From Arsukibacterium indicum (GTDB lineage Bacteria; Pseudomonadota; Gammaproteobacteria; Enterobacterales; Alteromonadaceae): DNA of 64,000 bases. The stretch is taken from contig NZ_JAHRID010000007.1 of assembly GCF_019100565.1 (NCBI RefSeq), positions 22,039 to 86,038 on the forward strand, read 5' to 3'. The notes under the pieces are model-generated. The model was not told where the DNA came from and made no database searches. It was given only the letters and a program-made list of their open reading frames with translations. Of the stretch, positions 31,675-41,904 are shown one piece after another; position 1 is the stretch's first letter; each line of letters begins with the position of its first letter. The translations under genes and the position numbers were made by a program.

Positions 31675-33216
31675 ATGCAACTGAATTCCACTGAAATTTC
31701 AGAACTGATCAAGAGTCGTATTGCTCAGTTTGAAGTGGTCAGTGAAGCTCGTAACGAAGGTACTATTGTTCAGGTAACTGACGGTATTATCCGGATTAAT
31801 GGCCTTGCTGATTGTATGCAAGGTGAGATGATCGAGCTTCCTGGCAATCGTTATGCTATCGCGCTGAACTTAGAGCGCAATTCTGTTGGCGCCGTGGTTA
31901 TGGGTCCGTACGCGGATTTAACCGAAGGCACCAAAGTAAAAAGTACTGGCCGTATTTTAGAAGTACCGGTAGGCCCGCAGCTGTTAGGCCGGGTGGTTAA
32001 CACCTTAGGTGCGCCTATTGATGGTAAAGGCCCGATTGATGCTGCAGGCTTCGCGCCGGTAGAAAAAATTGCGCCAGGCGTAATTGACCGTCAGTCAGTC
32101 GATCAGCCAATGCAAACCGGTTATAAATCTGTTGATGCGATGATTCCTATCGGTCGTGGCCAGCGTGAATTGTTAATCGGTGACCGTCAGACCGGTAAAA
32201 CTGCTTTAGCAATCGATGCCATCATCAACCAGAAAAACACTGGTATTAAGTGTGTTTACGTGGCGATTGGTCAGAAAGCCTCTACCATTGCCAACGTGGT
32301 ACGCAAACTGGAAGAGCACGGTGCCCTGGCCAACACTATTGTTGTTGTAGCCTCTGCATCTGAAGCTGCTGCCCTGCAGTTCCTGGCGCCATACTCTGGC
32401 TGTACCATGGGTGAATATTTCCGTGACCGCGGTGAAGATGCGCTGATTGTATACGATGATTTGTCTAAGCAAGCTGTTGCTTATCGCCAAATCTCGTTGC
32501 TGTTACGCCGTCCACCAGGCCGTGAAGCTTACCCGGGTGACGTATTTTATCTTCATTCACGTCTGCTGGAGCGGGCATCACGGGTTAATGCCGACTACGT
32601 TGAGCGTTTAACCAATGGTGAAGTAAAAGGCCAGACCGGTTCACTAACCGCCCTGCCAATTATTGAAACTCAGGCCGGTGACGTATCTGCCTTCGTACCG
32701 ACTAACGTAATCTCGATTACTGATGGTCAGATTTTCTTAGAATCTGATTTATTTAATGCCGGTATCCGCCCTGCGGTTAACGCCGGTATTTCAGTATCGC
32801 GGGTAGGTGGTGCAGCACAAACCAAGATCATCAAGAAATTAGGTGGTGGTATTCGTCTGGCATTAGCCCAGTACTCAGAGCTGGCAGCGTTCGCGCAGTT
32901 TGCATCTGACCTGGATGAAGCGACCCGCGCCCAGTTAGAACACGGTCAGAAGGTTACTGAGCTGATGAAACAGCTGCAGTACAGCCCGATGAGCGTTGGT
33001 GAAATGGGTGTGTCTATTTTCGCAATTGAAAAAGGTTATCTGAAAGATGTTGAAGTGGCTAAAATCCAGGATTTTGAGTCTGCTTTGATCAGCTTTATGA
33101 AAGCCGAATACGCCGAGCTAATGGCTGATATCGCGAAAACCGGTAACTACAACGATCAAATCGAGTCGTCGCTGAAAGCGGCCATTGAGAAGTTTAAAGC
33201 AACTCAGACTTGGTAA
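31675..33216 (+). CDS. atpA: ATP synthase F1 subunit alpha
   Basis: This 513-residue protein is the non-catalytic nucleotide-binding subunit of the F1 hexamer. Walker A is GDRQTGKTA at about residue 169, and the family signature [13 protein letters not shown] lies at about 365. The length equals E. coli AtpA (513). It occupies the usual place between atpH and atpG. Confidence 0.98.
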   Translation: MQLNSTEISELIKSRIAQFEVVSEARNEGTIVQVTDGIIRINGLADCMQGEMIELPGNRYAIALNLERNSVGAVVMGPYADLTEGTKVKSTGRILEVPVGPQLLGRVVNTLGAPIDGKGPIDAAGFAPVEKIAPGVIDRQSVDQPMQTGYKSVDAMIPIGRGQRELLIGDRQTGKTALAIDAIINQKNTGIKCVYVAIGQKASTIANVVRKLEEHGALANTIVVVASASEAAALQFLAPYSGCTMGEYFRDRGEDALIVYDDLSKQAVAYRQISLLLRRPPGREAYPGDVFYLHSRLLERASRVNADYVERLTNGEVKGQTGSLTALPIIETQAGDVSAFVPTNVISITDGQIFLESDLFNAGIRPAVNAGISVSRVGGAAQTKIIKKLGGGIRLALAQYSELAAFAQFASDLDEATRAQLEHGQKVTELMKQLQYSPMSVGEMGVSIFAIEKGYLKDVEVAKIQDFESALISFMKAEYAELMADIAKTGNYNDQIESSLKAAIEKFKATQTW

Positions 33217-33270
33217 ATTACGTGGGTGGTTACGGCCACCCCGTTCGTTGAATGAAACGGAGATACAGTC

Positions 33271-34134
33271 ATGGCCGGTGGTAAAGAGATAAAAAGTAAG
33301 ATCGGGAGTATTAACAATACTCGCAAGATCACCAGTGCTATGGAAAAAGTTGCGGTCAGCAAAATGCGCAAAGCGCAGGAGCGCGTAGCTGCAACCCGCC
33401 CATACGCTGAAGGTATGCGCAAAGTTATCGGTAATATTGCTCAGGGCAACATCGAATATCGTCATCCGTATTTATCGGAGCGTGACGTAAAACGGGTTGG
33501 CTACATTATTATTTCAACCGATCGCGGTCTTTGCGGTGGCCTGAATACCAACGAGTTTAAGAAAGTTGTGCTGGAAATGAAAAGCTGGAAAAACAAGAAC
33601 GTGGAAGCTGAGTTTGCCGTTATCGGTAACAAAGCCACCGCGTTTTTCAAGCGTTTCGGCGGCAAAGTTGTAGCACAACAAACGGGTTCAGGTGACGTGC
33701 CACGTTTGGCTGATGTGATTGGTACGGTTAAGGTAATGCTGCAAGCTTACCTGGATGGCCGCATCGACCGCTTATTCCTGGTATACAACACTTTTGTCAA
33801 TACCATGAAACAAGAGCCAGTGATCGATCAACTCTTACCTTTGCCCAAAGCAGATATCGCTCAAAAAGAGCATAACTGGGATTACCTGTACGAGCCGGAT
33901 CCGCAACCTATTTTAGATATGTTGCTGGACCGCTACATCGAGTCACAGGTTTACCAGGGTGTTGTTGAAAACGCAGCCAGTGAACACGCTGCGCGAATGG
34001 TGGCAATGAAAGCTGCTACCGACAACGCCGGTAATTTAATGGACGACCTGAAGCTGGTATACAACAAAGCACGTCAGGCCGCTATTACCCAGGAGCTCAG
34101 CGAAATTGTCGCAGGTGCGGCAGCTGTAGGCTAA
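33271..34134 (+). CDS. atpG: ATP synthase F1 subunit gamma
   Basis: This 287-residue protein forms the central rotor shaft. The N-terminal helix has [19 protein letters not shown] sequence (here [17 protein letters not shown], partly quoted), and the C-terminal helix ends with [18 protein letters not shown], both diagnostic. The length equals that of E. coli AtpG (287). A short intergenic of 54 bases separates it from atpA. Confidence 0.97.
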   Translation: MAGGKEIKSKIGSINNTRKITSAMEKVAVSKMRKAQERVAATRPYAEGMRKVIGNIAQGNIEYRHPYLSERDVKRVGYIIISTDRGLCGGLNTNEFKKVVLEMKSWKNKNVEAEFAVIGNKATAFFKRFGGKVVAQQTGSGDVPRLADVIGTVKVMLQAYLDGRIDRLFLVYNTFVNTMKQEPVIDQLLPLPKADIAQKEHNWDYLYEPDPQPILDMLLDRYIESQVYQGVVENAASEHAARMVAMKAATDNAGNLMDDLKLVYNKARQAAITQELSEIVAGAAAVG

Positions 34135-34158
34135 GGTGAACAGTTTTGAGAAATTTGA

Positions 34159-35553
<1,395 letters not shown>

Positions 35554-35577
35554 GCAACCAGGCTTTAGGAGAGCGAA

Positions 35578-35994
35578 ATGGCGATGACAGTGCAACTGGA
35601 TGTAGTAAGTGCTGAAGAGAAAATTTTCTCTGGCCTTGTCGAGTCCGTGCAGGTCACAGGCAGTGAGGGCGAGTTAGGTATTTTACCTTTTCACGCCCCG
35701 TTACTGACTCCTCTGAAACCTGGCATGGTCCGTATCGTGAAGCAATTCGGTGAAGAGCACGTAATTTATGTTGCCGGTGGCGTACTTGAAGTACAACCCG
35801 ACAGCATTACCGTGTTGGCCGATGTCGCGGTACGTGGCGAAGACTTAGACGAGCAGGCGGCATTAGATGCCCAGAAACGGGCAACTGAAGCAATGCAACA
35901 CGCCGGTGCAGATTTCAATTACGCCGAAGCGGCAGCGCAACTGGCTGAAGCCATTGCCCAGCTGCGGGTTATTCAGAAACTGCGCAAAAAGTAA
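35578..35994 (+). CDS. atpC: ATP synthase F1 subunit epsilon
   Basis: This 138-residue protein regulates F1 and couples it to the c-ring. The N-terminal beta sandwich includes [15 protein letters not shown] and [17 protein letters not shown], and the C-terminal helical pair is present. The length is near E. coli AtpC (139). It is the last gene of the atp operon and is followed by a strong terminator. A second ATG two codons later is possible. Confidence 0.97.
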   Translation: MAMTVQLDVVSAEEKIFSGLVESVQVTGSEGELGILPFHAPLLTPLKPGMVRIVKQFGEEHVIYVAGGVLEVQPDSITVLADVAVRGEDLDEQAALDAQKRATEAMQHAGADFNYAEAAAQLAEAIAQLRVIQKLRKK

Positions 35995-36011
35995 GTGTAC
36001 GTTTGTCAGAA

Positions 36012-36037
36012 AAGCCACCTGCGGGTGGCTTTTTTTT
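36012..36037 (+). terminator. Terminator of the atp operon
   Basis: Arms AAGCCACC (36012-36019) and GGTGGCTT (36024-36031) enclose the loop TGCG, a UNCG-type tetraloop in RNA, followed by a T run of eight. The same core GCCACCTGCGGGTGGC is used after the S9 peptidase gene at 47.8 kb. Confidence 0.9.
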
Positions 36038-36145
36038 GGGTTTACTTTATTGTACAGACTAAGTGTTTTGCGGCAGGAATAAATGCTGCACAATTTTTTT
36101 TCACAAAAAGAATAAGTTTTACGCAGGGACGGGTATAAAACGGTT

Positions 36146-38233
36146 ATGAGTATAGTCAGTATTGGTGATTTTACCGTTGACCTGAAGGAGCGCCGGGTAT
36201 TTGCTGCAGATACTGAACTGACGGTGGAACCCAAGGTAGTTGAAGTACTCTGCTATTTAATTGAGCATAATTCGCGCTATGTAAGCCTTGCTGAGCTACA
36301 CGACAACGTCTGGGCCGGCAGGGTGGTTACGGATACCGCGGTCAGAAGAACCATCAGTAAACTAAGAGTGTTGCTGGACGATACCGACGCCGAAAACCCG
36401 CAATATATAAAATCGCAGATGAAGCGTGGTTATCAGCTGATTTGCAGTGTAAGTACTGAACCTGATGCTGGAGCGTTGTTGCAGGAAGGGCCACCCGTTG
36501 GCACTGATAATGATGTCAGTCAAAAATTAGCCGTGAGTAAGCCTGTAGTAATGTGGTTAGCAATTGCTGCAGTAATAATCGCAGTAATTTACTATGTTTA
36601 CGCTAAGCCAGACCCGCAGCCGCTTAACCAATTGGTGGAAATTGAAACCTTATTATCTATTCCTGGTCAGAAAACCAGCTTAACGGTATCCAAAGACGGC
36701 CGCTTATCAGCTTTTGTTGCGAAAGTTGATGATAATAGTAATTGGGAGTTGTATTTGTATGATGCTGTCACCGGTCAGCTAAGAAAGATCGATACGCCAT
36801 CAGAGCATTGTCGCTTTGTAAACTTTATTGATAATGACACCCGACTGGCTTATGTAGGCTATGACAGCAGTGAAGCAACCTTTTATACCCAGTCTGTGCT
36901 TAACCTGAGTGAGGCGCCGATTATACATCCTACTGCGCCCTACCCATTATTAGGCAATGTAATAGAATTAGAAAACAATAAACTCTTAGTAGCAGCCAAA
37001 TCCGTAACAGACAACTTTCACTACTACCAGTATGACTTAACAACCAATACTTTTGAGCAATTTACTTATAGCGGTGAAGATGGGATCCATGATGCGTTTG
37101 CTGTCATGTCACCAAATAAGCAGTTGTTGGCATTGGGGCGTGGCAATATTAAAAAGAAAAATGTGATGCTGCAGCTTTATCGTATTGCTGACAAACAGCT
37201 TATCGCCGAATATAAACTGCAGGATAATTTGCAAGACTTTCGATTAAGTTGGATGGATAACGCCACGTTGCTCTTCCGAACAGGCAATATACATTATCTT
37301 ATTAATATCGAAAATGGTGAGCGCCAGCTTATACCGGCTAAGCCTGCGCCGCTGCATGAATTTACTTTTACAGAAAATGGCGAGCTTATTGGCTTAAACT
37401 ATCATGTTGTTACAGCCAACATATACCAGGCCAGTTGGCCGCTAACGGAGAACTTTAATAAAAGTTATCAGCTGGGAGCAAATGTACGTCAGCTTAGTTT
37501 TAGCCATAATTACGACTATCTGTGGTTAGTTGAACATGAGCCAAATGCGTTTCGCTTATCACGATATTTTGAAGATAAGAATAGTCGGGAGCTGGTTATG
37601 CAGTCAGCAGAGCCCTTTATTATTCGGGACCAGTCGGCGGATGGCTCACTACTTTTGCTCGATCGACGAAATCGACTGGAAATCTATAACACCATTACGG
37701 CTGAGATCACGGCAGTATCTGTTGCTACGCAAGATGTGCGATCGGGAAATTTCAGCCGCTCTGCCGAGCATGTTTATTTTGCAGAGCAGGTAAAAGGTCA
37801 GTGGCTAATTAAACGTTTTACTCTGGCTAATAAAACACAGTCAATATTGCTGCATGATTATGTAAAGTTATTTGAGATACCAGACGGTTTCGTTGCTGCT
37901 GATATTGAGGGTAAGTTTTGGCGTTTAGATGATTCCTTTAATAAAACCAGCTTGCTTTATGAGGGGGCGCTAGTTAACCATGATGAGGATGTCGTTGTTC
38001 GGGGTAATCAGCTGATATTGGCATATCGAACTCTAATGGGAGACTGGGTTTTAGCTAATATCAATTTATCCACGCAGCAAGTCTGGCAGCGAAGCATCCC
38101 TTTTCATGATTTTGGCAAACCTATTTCGATCGACCGCAATGGTGAAAATTTGATTTTTAAACCTTATGATAAAGAGGAAAATCATATAGTTAAGTATGGT
38201 TATAACTTTGGTTATAACTTTGGTGCTAAATAA
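36146..38233 (+). CDS. Membrane-anchored winged-helix regulator with beta-propeller-like exported part
   Basis: This 695-residue protein is a CadC/ToxR-type one-component regulator. The N-terminal OmpR-type winged helix (residues about 5-100) contains VEVLCYLIEHNSRYVSLAEL and the recognition region DTAVRRTISKLRVLL. A single membrane helix lies at about 134-152. The exported C-terminal part (about 165-690) has repeated beta-rich units with propeller-like pattern (for example LSAFVAKVDDNSNWELYLYDAVTG-type units), similar to TolB/PD40 propellers. It should sense a periplasmic signal and control nearby genes. The 3' end has a 12 bp tandem duplication. Confidence 0.85.
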   Translation: MSIVSIGDFTVDLKERRVFAADTELTVEPKVVEVLCYLIEHNSRYVSLAELHDNVWAGRVVTDTAVRRTISKLRVLLDDTDAENPQYIKSQMKRGYQLICSVSTEPDAGALLQEGPPVGTDNDVSQKLAVSKPVVMWLAIAAVIIAVIYYVYAKPDPQPLNQLVEIETLLSIPGQKTSLTVSKDGRLSAFVAKVDDNSNWELYLYDAVTGQLRKIDTPSEHCRFVNFIDNDTRLAYVGYDSSEATFYTQSVLNLSEAPIIHPTAPYPLLGNVIELENNKLLVAAKSVTDNFHYYQYDLTTNTFEQFTYSGEDGIHDAFAVMSPNKQLLALGRGNIKKKNVMLQLYRIADKQLIAEYKLQDNLQDFRLSWMDNATLLFRTGNIHYLINIENGERQLIPAKPAPLHEFTFTENGELIGLNYHVVTANIYQASWPLTENFNKSYQLGANVRQLSFSHNYDYLWLVEHEPNAFRLSRYFEDKNSRELVMQSAEPFIIRDQSADGSLLLLDRRNRLEIYNTITAEITAVSVATQDVRSGNFSRSAEHVYFAEQVKGQWLIKRFTLANKTQSILLHDYVKLFEIPDGFVAADIEGKFWRLDDSFNKTSLLYEGALVNHDEDVVVRGNQLILAYRTLMGDWVLANINLSTQQVWQRSIPFHDFGKPISIDRNGENLIFKPYDKEENHIVKYGYNFGYNFGAK
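38198..38221 (+). repeat. 12 bp tandem duplication at gene 3' end
   Basis: GGTTATAACTTT is repeated twice in direct contact, adding four residues (GYNF) to the C-terminus of the regulator. It is in frame and looks like a recent slippage duplication. Confidence 0.7.
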
Positions 38234-38335
38234 CTCACAGTAATATCTTAGCCTGGTTATCGGAAATATGACTATCCGTAGTTAGTTTGGTGTCACTTGA
38301 ATCAACAAGCTAACCAAACAATACGGAGTCATAAT

Positions 38336-41218
38336 ATGAAAAATAAAGCCTTTACATTATCAGCTTTAACTGCGGCTATAGTCAGCGGCTCGCTGACGTT
38401 TACCTTTCTTAGTGGCTGTACCGGCAACACACTTTCTTCAGGTAAAGCGGTGACTAAAGAAGCGTCGTCGGGACAAAAGTTGATAGTCAGTCCTAATGAT
38501 CAGCGGCAGTATCAGGCCATTACCCTACCTAATCAGTTAGAGGTGGTACTGGTATCAGACCCAACCGCAGAAAAATCCTCGGCAGCGTTAAGTGTTGATG
38601 TCGGTTGGCTTAACGACCCGAAATCTCAACAAGGACTGGCGCACTTCCTCGAGCATATGCTGTTTATGGGAACAGAGCGTTACCCAGATCCAGACGGCTT
38701 TATGAAGTTTATGGATCAGCACGGTGGCAGCCGTAACGCCTTCACAAATCAGTTAACCAACTACATGTTTGAAATTAATCACAGCCATTATGAAGAAGCG
38801 CTGGACCGATTTTCAGATTTTTTCAAATCACCGCTACTGTTACCGGAATATGTAGATAAAGAGCGCCATGCCGTGCACTCTGAATGGTCTTTAAATCGCA
38901 ACCAGGATGGTTGGGCGCAGCGTAAGGTGGCGGCAAAATTATTAGCAGAGCATCCGGCTAATCAATTCTGGATCGGTAACCTGGAAAGCCTGGCCGATAA
39001 AGATAACAGTAAGTTGCATAACGAGTTATTGGCGTTCTATCAGAAGCACTATTCGGCAAACCGGATGAAACTGGTGCTTATAAGCTCAGACCCTTTACCG
39101 CAGATGCAATTACTGGCACAACGATTTTTCTCCGATATCGAAAATAAAAACATCGAAAGCCCAAGACCTACTGCGCAAATTGACTTTAAAAAATTTGGGC
39201 CAAAACGGGTACATTATGTTCCTAATACCGAATCGCAATTACTGCGACTGGAATTTACTATTGATAATAACCTAAGCGATTTTGCAACCAAGCCAAATAA
39301 GTTTTTAGCGCATCTGCTTAGTTCAGAAATGCCTGGCACCCCAGCGCAGCAGCTGAAAGCCATGGGATTACTCGATGTGCTCTATGTAGACTATGACCCA
39401 GCATGGTATGGCAACTATGGTCACTTGCAGATTGTCATGGCATTGACTGAAGCAGGAATGCAACAACGTCCGGCCATTACAGCCATTATGATGCAATACC
39501 TGGATCTGATCCGGAAAAAGGGAGTGGATCAAAAGTACTTTCAGGAAATTCGGACATCGCTCAACAACCAGTTTAACTTCATGGAAAAAACGGATGGTTT
39601 TAGCTATGCCGCTAAACTGAGTAGCGCGATGCAATATTACCCGTTAGCTTCAATTGTCAGTGCGCCCTATCAATATGATAAGTTTGATAAGGCCTCCATC
39701 GAAGCGCTGTTAGCGCAATTAGTACCCGAGCGATTAACGGTTTGGCATATCAGCCAGCAAGAGCCGGCAAAGCAAAAGCTTAACTATTTTGAAGGTCGTT
39801 ATGCCATTGCCGATTTAAGTGAGCAGGAGATGCAAAGCTGGCAGCAACCGCTTATTCCACTGAGCTTACCCGAGTTGAATCGTTTTCAGCCTGAAAGCTT
39901 TGCCCTGAAACACGCAAAAAATAATATTCCACAAAAAGTGCTGGACGAAGCGGGAGTCGAGGCCTGGTTAGCCGGTAGCCAACATTTTACAGATCAGCCG
40001 CGGGGTCAGCTGCTGCTGCAGTGGCACCAGCCAAGCGCTAAACGAACAGCGAAAGAGGCGATACTGCATGGCATGTGGCAATTGCTGTTTATATTAAACA
40101 ATCAGGCATTGTGGCAGGAAGCCAGTGCTGCGGGTATGCAGGTGCAACCGGAAGCCGAAGAATACGATTTGGTATTAAAACTAACAGGCTTTACTGATAA
40201 ACAACCTGCTTTGGTTGAACATATCAACACCATACTCAGCACGCCGGTTACAGCACCCCAATTTGCTCAGACGATGGATCTAATGCAGCGTAGCTTGCGC
40301 TCATTTGAGCAACAGGTGCAGATCCGTCAGGCCAGTGAAATACTGAAAACCACACTAATGTCAGGCCGCTTTGAGTTGGACGTTTTGCTGGCAGCTGCAC
40401 AAACGATCACGGTTGACGAGCTAAACACTTATATTGGCCAAACTTTGGCACAAAGTCAGCTGCGAGTGCTGGCTCAGGGTAATTATGATGAGGCTGATGT
40501 CAAAAAAATCGCTGCTGCATTAAAAGGTCAGCAGAAAACGAGCCGTTCATACCAGGTATCTCCGAGCTGGCAGCCAGAGCCAGGCCAACGTTTATCTGTG
40601 GTACGCAGTAATCCACAAGCTGACAGTACCTTATTTCGTACTCAGTTTTTACCCAACGCTGACTATGCTGGCAAAGCGGCGGCAAAAGTGTTGTCTGGCC
40701 ACCTGCACCAGGCGTTTTTTAATCAGCTTCGCACCGAAGAGCAATTAGGTTATGCGGTACAAGCGTTTGAGTTTCCGTTAAACCAACATGCAGGTTTAGG
40801 CTTTGCTATTCAAAGCCCGGTGTTATCGGCAGAACAATTGCAGCAACGGGTAGACTTATTTTTACAGCAATATAGCGCAAAGCTTGAACAGCTTAGCGAG
40901 CAAGACTTTACCAAGCTGCAACAAAGTCAATTGCTGGAACTGCAGCGAATGCCAGCTAACTTAGAGGAAGAGTTTAAAACGTTCAGTAACGACTGGTTAC
41001 GTAACCGGTTGAACTTTGACAGCAGACAAAAGCTGATTGCTGCAGTAAGCGCCCTGACGCTGGCCGATATGCAGCACTTTTACCGCCAAACCGTGATGTC
41101 TGAACATTCAGCGACCATGCAGATTATACTGCAGGGCCAAGCCAAGGAGCAGGCTTTGCAGCTGTTACCTGGTTTTAGCGCAATTGATGATTTAGCGACC
41201 TTTCATCAGACATTCTAA
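38336..41218 (+). CDS. M16 (pitrilysin/insulinase) metalloprotease lipoprotein
   Basis: This 960-residue zinc peptidase degrades small peptides and unfolded polypeptides. The signal peptide ends in the lipobox LSGC (Cys28), so it is lipid-anchored in the periplasm, unlike soluble E. coli Ptr (962 residues, similar size). The inverted zinc motif HFLEH is at about residues 103-107, with the third ligand Glu in HAVHSEW (about 182). The second, inactive M16 domain and C-terminal domain follow. The TTG frame extension to 38297 is rejected: ATG 38336 has GGAG 7 bases upstream and begins the signal peptide. Confidence 0.92.
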   Translation: MKNKAFTLSALTAAIVSGSLTFTFLSGCTGNTLSSGKAVTKEASSGQKLIVSPNDQRQYQAITLPNQLEVVLVSDPTAEKSSAALSVDVGWLNDPKSQQGLAHFLEHMLFMGTERYPDPDGFMKFMDQHGGSRNAFTNQLTNYMFEINHSHYEEALDRFSDFFKSPLLLPEYVDKERHAVHSEWSLNRNQDGWAQRKVAAKLLAEHPANQFWIGNLESLADKDNSKLHNELLAFYQKHYSANRMKLVLISSDPLPQMQLLAQRFFSDIENKNIESPRPTAQIDFKKFGPKRVHYVPNTESQLLRLEFTIDNNLSDFATKPNKFLAHLLSSEMPGTPAQQLKAMGLLDVLYVDYDPAWYGNYGHLQIVMALTEAGMQQRPAITAIMMQYLDLIRKKGVDQKYFQEIRTSLNNQFNFMEKTDGFSYAAKLSSAMQYYPLASIVSAPYQYDKFDKASIEALLAQLVPERLTVWHISQQEPAKQKLNYFEGRYAIADLSEQEMQSWQQPLIPLSLPELNRFQPESFALKHAKNNIPQKVLDEAGVEAWLAGSQHFTDQPRGQLLLQWHQPSAKRTAKEAILHGMWQLLFILNNQALWQEASAAGMQVQPEAEEYDLVLKLTGFTDKQPALVEHINTILSTPVTAPQFAQTMDLMQRSLRSFEQQVQIRQASEILKTTLMSGRFELDVLLAAAQTITVDELNTYIGQTLAQSQLRVLAQGNYDEADVKKIAAALKGQQKTSRSYQVSPSWQPEPGQRLSVVRSNPQADSTLFRTQFLPNADYAGKAAAKVLSGHLHQAFFNQLRTEEQLGYAVQAFEFPLNQHAGLGFAIQSPVLSAEQLQQRVDLFLQQYSAKLEQLSEQDFTKLQQSQLLELQRMPANLEEEFKTFSNDWLRNRLNFDSRQKLIAAVSALTLADMQHFYRQTVMSEHSATMQIILQGQAKEQALQLLPGFSAIDDLATFHQTF

Positions 41219-41238
41219 TCATTAACTTTTGATATAAC

Positions 41239-41262
41239 AGGCCCTGCAGTGCAGGGCCTTTG
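41239..41262 (+). terminator. Probable terminator of the M16 protease gene
   Basis: Arms AGGCCCTGC (41239-41247) and GCAGGGCCT (41251-41259) form a strong 9 bp stem, followed by only three T, so termination may be weak. Confidence 0.5.
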
Positions 41263-41350
41263 CTGCACCAGAGAGAGTCACTCAGGGTTCAATTTACTTT
41301 GTGATCAACCTGGTTGTTGCAACATCCTGCTGTAATCTGTGAGGTCAAAT

Positions 41351-41476
41351 ATGAAAGTGTTTATGGAAAAAGTACCGGTTTTGCTTGGTTGTTGTTTATG
41401 GCTATTGATTTGGATAACTGTAAATTACAGCTTAATGGCGGCGATCAGGCAGTCGCTGGTTATTAACAATGTTTGA
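41351..41476 (+). CDS. 41-residue small membrane protein (hypothetical)
   Basis: This ORF codes for a 41-residue peptide with one central hydrophobic segment (residues about 8-30: VPVLLGCCLWLLIWITVN). GAGG lies 6 bases before the ATG. A short basic N-terminus and a hydrophobic core fit a small single-pass inner-membrane protein. It lies between the protease and the next gene on the same strand. Coding is plausible but unproven; it could be a random open frame in a spacer. Confidence 0.45.
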   Translation: MKVFMEKVPVLLGCCLWLLIWITVNYSLMAAIRQSLVINNV

Positions 41477-41516
41477 GGGTAGGGATTATCAGTAGCGGCA
41501 ATACATGGGGGCGCCT

Positions 41517-41885
41517 ATGACAAAAAAAACAGTTATTTTTCACTGCCTGATTCTTGCTGGAGCACTGGCATTAACGTTGAGCTGGCGCTGGTATCAGACG
41601 CCTTATGCCGAAATAAATCCGGTGTGCTGGCAAGGAACTGTTATCACCTATGGGCCTGGTCAGCACCAGACGCTGTGGCTTAACAGACGGCATGCTGCAA
41701 ATCTTAAGTTAGCTGCGGCTTGGTTACAGGCTAAGGATGTAGAACAAATACCCGTACAGCTGGTCTCTATTAGTTATCCTGCTTTACACCCCTCAGCAAT
41801 CAGGGTTGATTTTGACTTGGTTGATCCGGAGAATAAGCTTTTTTTAATGAAGCAAAAACGGGTGGTGATCAAACAGCGGCGCTAA
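41517..41885 (+). CDS. Small membrane-anchored protein of unknown function
   Basis: This 122-residue protein has an N-terminal hydrophobic segment (about residues 6-22) and a C-terminal soluble, basic domain. I do not recognise it. The frame extends four codons upstream to 41505, but ATG 41517 has GGGGG at a better distance. The gene is followed by a strong terminator, convergent with the regulator at 41903. It may share a transcript with the small ORF at 41351. Confidence 0.7.
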   Translation: MTKKTVIFHCLILAGALALTLSWRWYQTPYAEINPVCWQGTVITYGPGQHQTLWLNRRHAANLKLAAAWLQAKDVEQIPVQLVSISYPALHPSAIRVDFDLVDPENKLFLMKQKRVVIKQRR

Positions 41886-41904
41886 ATAAAGCCGCTGTTT
41901 TTTT
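41871..41904 (+). terminator. Terminator between convergent genes
   Basis: Arms AAACAGCGGC (41871-41880) and GCCGCTGTTT (41891-41900) form a perfect 10 bp stem with the upstream gene's stop codon in the loop and a T run after it. The U tract favours plus-strand termination. Confidence 0.85.
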
